Below, piece after piece: positions 6,079 to 10,915 of a stretch of DNA of 10,915 nt (the stretch's first letter is position 1; every line of letters begins with the position of its first letter). The translations under genes and the position numbers were made by a program. Source of the DNA: an uncultured Bacteroidales bacterium (GTDB lineage Bacteria > Bacteroidota > Bacteroidia > Bacteroidales > UBA932); the NCBI GenBank assembly GCA_946406275.1, contig CAMJJZ010000039.1:1-10915 (forward strand), read 5' to 3'. The notes beneath the pieces were generated by a model, which was not told the DNA's origin, did no database searches, and saw nothing but the letters and a program-made list of their open reading frames with translations.

Positions 6079-7194
6079 ATGAGCACAAACATCTGTAAAT
6101 CAAGGCTTTTTGCAGCAATTATACTGGCAGCCGTATCCTGCGCCAGGCCGCCTATCCTGCCGGATGACCCTTCTCCCGCTGGGGATGAGCCCACGGTGAG
6201 CGTGGTCTTTTCAGCCTCCGGTCCCAACAGCAAGGCCACCGGAATCACCTCCTCCGGAGAGACGGCCATAGGGCGCTGGGCGGTTTTCGCCTTCGACAAC
6301 GTCTCCGGGTGGTACACCCACGAGACATCGGCTGTAGGGGCTCCCATCCCCATGGTCCTCCGTGCAGGACGCCCCTACACCTGCTACGCCATGGTCAACT
6401 ACCCCACCACTGGGACAGGGGCTTTCGACCCCACAACGGTACACTCCCCTTCGGACCTCAGGGGAAAGGTTGCCTACCTGTCGGACAACTCCGTGGGGAA
6501 CCTTCTCATGTTCGGTTCTGTGACCGTCACGCCATCGGCAACTTTCTACGACCCCACGGACCCTTCCTCTGCCGTGAGCGAGAACAGGACGATATCCGTG
6601 ACCAGACTAGTCTCGCGAATAGATATTTCCAGGATAGCGGTTGACTTCAGTGGGAAGCCCGCCCTTCAGGCCAAGACCTTCACACTGAGGGGTATTTACG
6701 TTACAAACGCATACAGGACAACGCGTTACGGAACAGACTACAATCAGGCGGATTTATCCGGAAACCGCCAGGCCTGGTACAACACCGGCGGATGGCACCG
6801 CGGAGAGGCCGGCGTGAGCGGCTTCGACGCCATCCTTGGCGACCGCGGCATCAATGCGGTGATCACGCCTTCCTCCCCTTATACCACGGCGCATTCGTTC
6901 TACGCCTTCCCCAATGCAACGCCCTCCGACGACGACGACCGCGAGACTGCTGCCTGGAGCGTCCGCTGTACCCGCCTTGTCATAGAGGCCACCCTGGGTG
7001 ACGAGACCCTCTACTGGGGCATCACCGTGCCCTCCATGGTGCGTAACCGCATCTATTCCGCCGCCTCCGTAACTATCCACGGGCGCGGCTCCACGGACCC
7101 GGAGGCCGAAACCACGGAAATCGACGTCACCGTCACGGACACCGATTGGAACGATGGCTGGGACAACCCCGACGACCCGGAAATAGACCTTTAA
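6079..7194 (+). CDS. Second fimbrillin-like subunit (lipoprotein precursor)
   Basis: The 371-aa product has a lipoprotein signal with C21 (LAAVSC). Fimbrillin landmarks follow in order: PTVSVVFSASG, the loop SKAT (K52), IGRWAVFAFDNVSGWY, YTCYAMVNYPTT (100-111), SVTRLVSRIDISRIAVDF (173-190), and YWGITVPSMVRNRIYSAASVTIHG near the end. It differs from the first fimbrillin by its acidic, Trp-containing C-terminus (DTDWNDGWDNPDDPEIDL), which lacks the PWxxxxxxYEF ending. This suggests it is not the repeating shaft subunit but an accessory or adaptor subunit below the tip protein (inference). It begins 12 bases after the anchor gene and is probably co-transcribed; only 21 bases separate it from the next gene. 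Confidence 0.82.
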   Translation: MSTNICKSRLFAAIILAAVSCARPPILPDDPSPAGDEPTVSVVFSASGPNSKATGITSSGETAIGRWAVFAFDNVSGWYTHETSAVGAPIPMVLRAGRPYTCYAMVNYPTTGTGAFDPTTVHSPSDLRGKVAYLSDNSVGNLLMFGSVTVTPSATFYDPTDPSSAVSENRTISVTRLVSRIDISRIAVDFSGKPALQAKTFTLRGIYVTNAYRTTRYGTDYNQADLSGNRQAWYNTGGWHRGEAGVSGFDAILGDRGINAVITPSSPYTTAHSFYAFPNATPSDDDDRETAAWSVRCTRLVIEATLGDETLYWGITVPSMVRNRIYSAASVTIHGRGSTDPEAETTEIDVTVTDTDWNDGWDNPDDPEIDL

Positions 7195-7215
7195 CTACTA
7201 TAAAACCTACTACCC

Positions 7216-10200
7216 ATGAAACCAATTGCAAGTATTCTCATTGCGCTTTCTACCATCCTTGTGGCGGGCTGCAGCTTTGCGGAGGAAGACCTTGCCGCCC
7301 CGGAAACTTGTGCCCCAAAGGCCGTCCGCTTTGCGTCCATCCCCGTCTCCTGCACAGGAGAGAAGGATGACGGCACCAAATCCGTGGTTTCCACGGACGT
7401 GGAGGGCTTCCGCAGCGCCTGGCTTTTCGCCTTCGACCCTAGCGGAGAGATCTATTTGGACGGAGAAGACAACCCCGTTGCACTTTACACTGAGTCCAAA
7501 ACCTTCGACTGGACCCTTCCCCTGGGGGTTCAGATGGATATCCTTGTGGTTGTGAACCCCGGAGCGGGCCTGGAGTCCACCCTGAGCGGCTTCCTATCGG
7601 ATCCAGACCTAACCAAGGACGACCTCCTCTCACTCACATACACTTGCGAAAGCGCCGCGGCCATGCTCTCCATGGAAACCGTGGGCATGCCCATGTCCGG
7701 GAGTATGGAAGACGTTACGCTCCAGAGCGCGTCAGATCCTCTCGTATTCACCCTGAGGCGCCTCTATGCCCGCTACGACCTCAAGATAAACACCTCACGC
7801 TTTGCCGCCTCCGGCTGGAGCGTCTCCGCGGTGGGCATCAACGCATCCAAGAGCAACACCGAGGTCCCGTTCTTCTACACAGGCAGCGGGCCGGGGTTCC
7901 GCCAGACAGACGCCTCCAAACTCAAGGTGGTGGACTACGCCACCGGCGATGACCTCGCGGCCGTCAACACCCTGGACGATGACAACAAGAGCACCGCCGC
8001 AGCCACACTCTATTTCCTGGAGAACTGCCAGGGAGACCCCTCAGGCACCGCCTCCAAGTGGAGCAACGTGGGTACCGAGCTGGCGGATGAGGTAACAAAC
8101 TGCTCTTATATAGAATTCTCCGTAACGGCCTCCAGGACCGGCTTCGGGGAGAGGGCATTCCGTTACCGCCTCTACCCTGGGCAGAACGCGGACATGAAGT
8201 CCAATTTCGACATCATCCGTAACCGTCAGCGCAAGATAAGCATCACACTGGACGCCCCCACGGACGGCTTCCAGTGGACCAATACCTCCATGCTACGCGT
8301 AGCTCCCGGCGAGACAATAACCATCCCCTTCGAGACCTCCCTGCAGCAGTGGGAGACCTCTTTTACGGTCACCGATTGCGGTTCCGCATCGTCAGACCTC
8401 ACTGTTACGAATGTCACCTGGAACAGCGGCAACCTCGCCCGCACGGAAGGCACCGGGAGCAACCAGAGGCGCACCTCCTACGCCTACTACGGCACCGTCA
8501 CTTTCAAGGCCCGGGACGGCGCGGACGAGGGTACCATGGTCTCCGTCCAGGGCGGCCAGGCCGAGCTCTTCGAGAGGGCTAACGTCCTGGTAATGACGGA
8601 TTTCGACTACACCTGGAACACCGTTCCCAAGAGCCAGGACTACTACCCGGAGACGCAGACCATAGAGTGGACCAGCTCGGCGCTGTTCACCGTCAACTCT
8701 GCTGATTATATCATCTCGCACTCCACCCTCAACCCCACGGCAGCCGCCCACGGATCGCCGGTAACATTGACCAAGGTGGAGATGACTTCCCTTCCCCCTT
8801 CCACTACAAAGCGTTGGCAGCTGAAGGCGTCCATGCTCCCTTGGTGGCCGGGTTCCAACGGTTTCACCCAAATCATCGGCACCCCGGACAATATGGACGA
8901 CAACGCCTTCATATCGGCCCCGGCGGTTACCGTAAAGACGCCTGAAATAAGTATTTACGAGACCCATTCCGGTCCTCCCACGGAGACTCCGGAGGTGTTT
9001 GTTCCGGCCACCGGCGCCCTGTCCGACTACGATATCAGGATCGCCTACTCCGCATCGTCCCCCGCCGCGGCGCCATCGTCATTCCCGGAAGGGTGCACCT
9101 TCTACAGCAACCCGGACCTCAAGAACCAGCACGACCTTGTGGCCACCTGTGACGATACCTCCACCGACGACTATTCCCTGAAGGACGCCCTGGCCCACCC
9201 CGGAAGGTACTTCACCGTGTACCTTGGGACCACGTCGTTCAAGGGCCTGGACTTCGATCCCGGCTGGAACGAGTCCCAGGCCGGGCAGGCCAGCTGGAGC
9301 CTTGGCATACGCTACCCTCACGGGTATACTCTTATCGCTGAACCGGACTATCATATAGACAACCCCATGCAGGGAAAACAGGTTCCGTCCACACCCTATG
9401 AGTATGAGGTGCACAAAGGCCGCACCGCCCAAAGCTCCTATGTATCCGTCCGGAACGAGGACGCCTCCGACACCCACACCTACCATGTGGAGTACCTCAG
9501 GGAGTGGCCCAGGCGTCTTCTTACCGTAGATCTTACCCGCGGAGGCACGGTAACAGTCCCCGCAGGCATGACCCAGACCTTCGACCGTGACCAGTCCAAA
9601 GCCCCTGCGGCAACCCTGTCCGGAAATAGCCTCGTGATAAGGGAAAGCAGTTTCACGGGCTCACAGACCACGATGGACGAAGGCTGCGGCACCGTAAGCG
9701 TGGGATACAGTCTCACCCATTCCGTGAGCGGGGAAACCATCAATTACCCCCACTCCCTTGTAAGGGTCTACACCCACTACAATGTCTTTGCAACATTCGA
9801 CGCCCGCGAGGACAAGAATGTAATCAGGGAAAACATAATGTCCGATACCTTCAGCGGCTCGCAGGCCGATGGTCTGGACGATATAGAGTCCTGGCAGTAC
9901 AACCAGACGGGAGTCACACTGGCCAAAAGAGTCGCTGCGCTATACACCACCTTCATCGAGATAGGTCAGGCCGGCGCTTCTTTCGGCCTGGACGCCATAT
10001 TCGGAGGCGGTCTCCTGACAGTAATATCGGCCTGGTCCATGCTGGCGGACTCCCCCATCACGGTCATCGATGCCTCCTGGAAATGGAACTGCATGGGCAG
10101 CTACCAGCACGTGGAAATACAGAAGACCATCCCTGAGCATATCTACTTTGCCCACGACCGTCTGGACCACAAGGTATCGTCGTCAGGAAACAGTTTCACG

Positions 10201-10908
10201 GAAAACTACTGGTGGCGGGACATTTATGAGACGGACTACACTTACACGGTTGGCTGGAACGTGGGGACAGCCCGCACCTACCATATGGTGGGTCTGGAAG
10301 GCTCCAGCGTGGGAGGATTCGACTACAACATCCTCAACGTGCCCAACTGGAGGACCATCATCGCCCGCAACGCCCCTGCATTCCGTATCAGGACCGGCAC
10401 CTACAGCGACGTCAAGGTCACCAAAATCTCCGACGGCAACTACAACGTCCTGGAACTTGGAACGCCTGCCGATCCCTCCGGCAACGGATACGTCTACCTC
10501 CATCCCTTCTGGGAAGGAAAGCAAGGCCGCGTGGCCGTGGAGGCCGTCAAACTGAGCCCTAAAACCGACCCTGGCGCAGAAATACTCGCCATCGTGGGAG
10601 CCAACTTCCAGCTCACTCTGGCCAACGGTTGGTGGGATCCGGATGTCTATACAGACGGCATCCCGCTGCTATTCAACAAGGTGGGAATGTACTTCTTCCC
10701 GGATACGCCAGGTGACACAAAACGCGCCGGAATGTACCCCTACTACCCGGGAGAGCAGCCATGGGGCAGTGACGATTCATCGGAACGGGAAAAAGAACTA
10801 TACAACACCGGAACTCTAAGCGGCAGGGACGATGACGCCCCCAAATCCATCTCTGAGTACAACGCATTACCTGAGGTACGGAAGCAGATGTATAACTCTA
10901 GTTACTAA
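7216..10908 (+). CDS. Large fimbrillin-like / DUF4906-type lipoprotein, probable fimbrial tip or accessory protein
   Basis: The 1230-aa product has a lipoprotein signal (LVAGC, C19). Residues about 35-345 follow the fimbrillin plan: a TKSV loop (K55), RSAWLFAFDPSG, LRRLYARYDLKI (180-191), TLYFLENCQGD (264-274), then RYRLYPGQN (316-324) and FDIIRNRQRKISITL (331-345). From about 350 on come beta-sandwich-like stretches without clear repeats. This layout resembles DUF4906 proteins at the end of Bacteroidales fimbrial operons, which are thought to be tip or adhesive parts. Residues 906-951 are unusually hydrophobic and Gly-rich. The C-terminal third is rich in Trp and Tyr (YWWRDIYETDY, HPFWEGKQGR, NGWWDPDVYTDGIPLLF). 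It ends at TAA 10906-10908, seven bases before the window edge. Ligand and tip location are inference. Confidence 0.8.
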   Translation: MKPIASILIALSTILVAGCSFAEEDLAAPETCAPKAVRFASIPVSCTGEKDDGTKSVVSTDVEGFRSAWLFAFDPSGEIYLDGEDNPVALYTESKTFDWTLPLGVQMDILVVVNPGAGLESTLSGFLSDPDLTKDDLLSLTYTCESAAAMLSMETVGMPMSGSMEDVTLQSASDPLVFTLRRLYARYDLKINTSRFAASGWSVSAVGINASKSNTEVPFFYTGSGPGFRQTDASKLKVVDYATGDDLAAVNTLDDDNKSTAAATLYFLENCQGDPSGTASKWSNVGTELADEVTNCSYIEFSVTASRTGFGERAFRYRLYPGQNADMKSNFDIIRNRQRKISITLDAPTDGFQWTNTSMLRVAPGETITIPFETSLQQWETSFTVTDCGSASSDLTVTNVTWNSGNLARTEGTGSNQRRTSYAYYGTVTFKARDGADEGTMVSVQGGQAELFERANVLVMTDFDYTWNTVPKSQDYYPETQTIEWTSSALFTVNSADYIISHSTLNPTAAAHGSPVTLTKVEMTSLPPSTTKRWQLKASMLPWWPGSNGFTQIIGTPDNMDDNAFISAPAVTVKTPEISIYETHSGPPTETPEVFVPATGALSDYDIRIAYSASSPAAAPSSFPEGCTFYSNPDLKNQHDLVATCDDTSTDDYSLKDALAHPGRYFTVYLGTTSFKGLDFDPGWNESQAGQASWSLGIRYPHGYTLIAEPDYHIDNPMQGKQVPSTPYEYEVHKGRTAQSSYVSVRNEDASDTHTYHVEYLREWPRRLLTVDLTRGGTVTVPAGMTQTFDRDQSKAPAATLSGNSLVIRESSFTGSQTTMDEGCGTVSVGYSLTHSVSGETINYPHSLVRVYTHYNVFATFDAREDKNVIRENIMSDTFSGSQADGLDDIESWQYNQTGVTLAKRVAALYTTFIEIGQAGASFGLDAIFGGGLLTVISAWSMLADSPITVIDASWKWNCMGSYQHVEIQKTIPEHIYFAHDRLDHKVSSSGNSFTENYWWRDIYETDYTYTVGWNVGTARTYHMVGLEGSSVGGFDYNILNVPNWRTIIARNAPAFRIRTGTYSDVKVTKISDGNYNVLELGTPADPSGNGYVYLHPFWEGKQGRVAVEAVKLSPKTDPGAEILAIVGANFQLTLANGWWDPDVYTDGIPLLFNKVGMYFFPDTPGDTKRAGMYPYYPGEQPWGSDDSSEREKELYNTGTLSGRDDDAPKSISEYNALPEVRKQMYNSSY

Positions 10909-10915
10909 TCAAAAA

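Noticed and set aside
8392..8967. Long minus-strand open frame inside the large fimbrial gene
   Set aside because: It lies wholly opposite the 1230-aa gene and has Gly/Arg/Val-rich low-complexity composition typical of antisense shadows in GC-rich DNA.
10070..10555. Plus-strand 161-codon frame overlapping the large fimbrial gene
   Set aside because: It is an alternative frame with Thr/Pro/Ser-rich composition from codon third positions, inside a continuous gene with clear fimbrial features.
1..10915. CRISPR array, integrase or complete insertion sequence
   Set aside because: No regularly spaced repeats with unique spacers and no recombinase or transposase motifs were seen on either strand.

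Overview
The window looks like chromosomal DNA from a fairly GC-rich member of the order Bacteroidales (Alistipes-like or a related gut lineage; this is inference). The clues are a NupG-type nucleoside symporter, promoter-like sites of the Bacteroidetes type (-33 TTTG / -7 TAnnTTTG), start codons preceded by A-rich sequence instead of strong Shine-Dalgarno sites, and an operon of Bacteroidales-specific (type V, FimA/Mfa1-like) fimbrial genes.

Layout. Bases 1-228 are the 3' end of a nucleoside permease gene, closed by a strong intrinsic terminator (251-292). A short stretch with two 19-bp repeats (316-353) follows. A small zinc-ribbon protein gene lies on the minus strand (362-754), convergent to the permease. 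Bases 755-1071 form a divergent regulatory region. It holds two tandem minus-strand promoters, a 9-bp inverted repeat enclosing one of them, a 20-bp-period A-rich repeat, an intrinsic terminator/attenuator and a GC-rich leader.

From 1072 to 10908 seven genes run on the plus strand with small gaps, apparently as one operon: a short SSB-like protein, a DUF3575 outer-membrane barrel protein, a 662-aa lipoprotein with an OmpA-like domain and a helical TPR-like end, a fimbrillin, a FimB/Mfa2-type anchor lipoprotein, a second fimbrillin, and a 1230-aa fimbrillin-like/DUF4906-type lipoprotein that is probably the tip or an accessory subunit.

How they may work together: the four structural proteins all carry lipoprotein signals, as expected for type V pili, whose subunits reach the outer membrane as lipoproteins and then polymerise after protease removal of the N-terminal segment. 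The barrel and OmpA-like proteins are likely outer-membrane/periplasmic partners. The most interesting points are a shared [ST]-K-[SA] motif 30-36 residues after the lipid cysteine in the three subunits but not found in the anchor, a tRNA T-arm/acceptor/CCA-like remnant between the first fimbrillin and the anchor, the coupling of a tail-less SSB to the fimbrial genes, and a possible invertible or attenuated control region upstream. No recombinase gene, CRISPR array or complete mobile element is visible.
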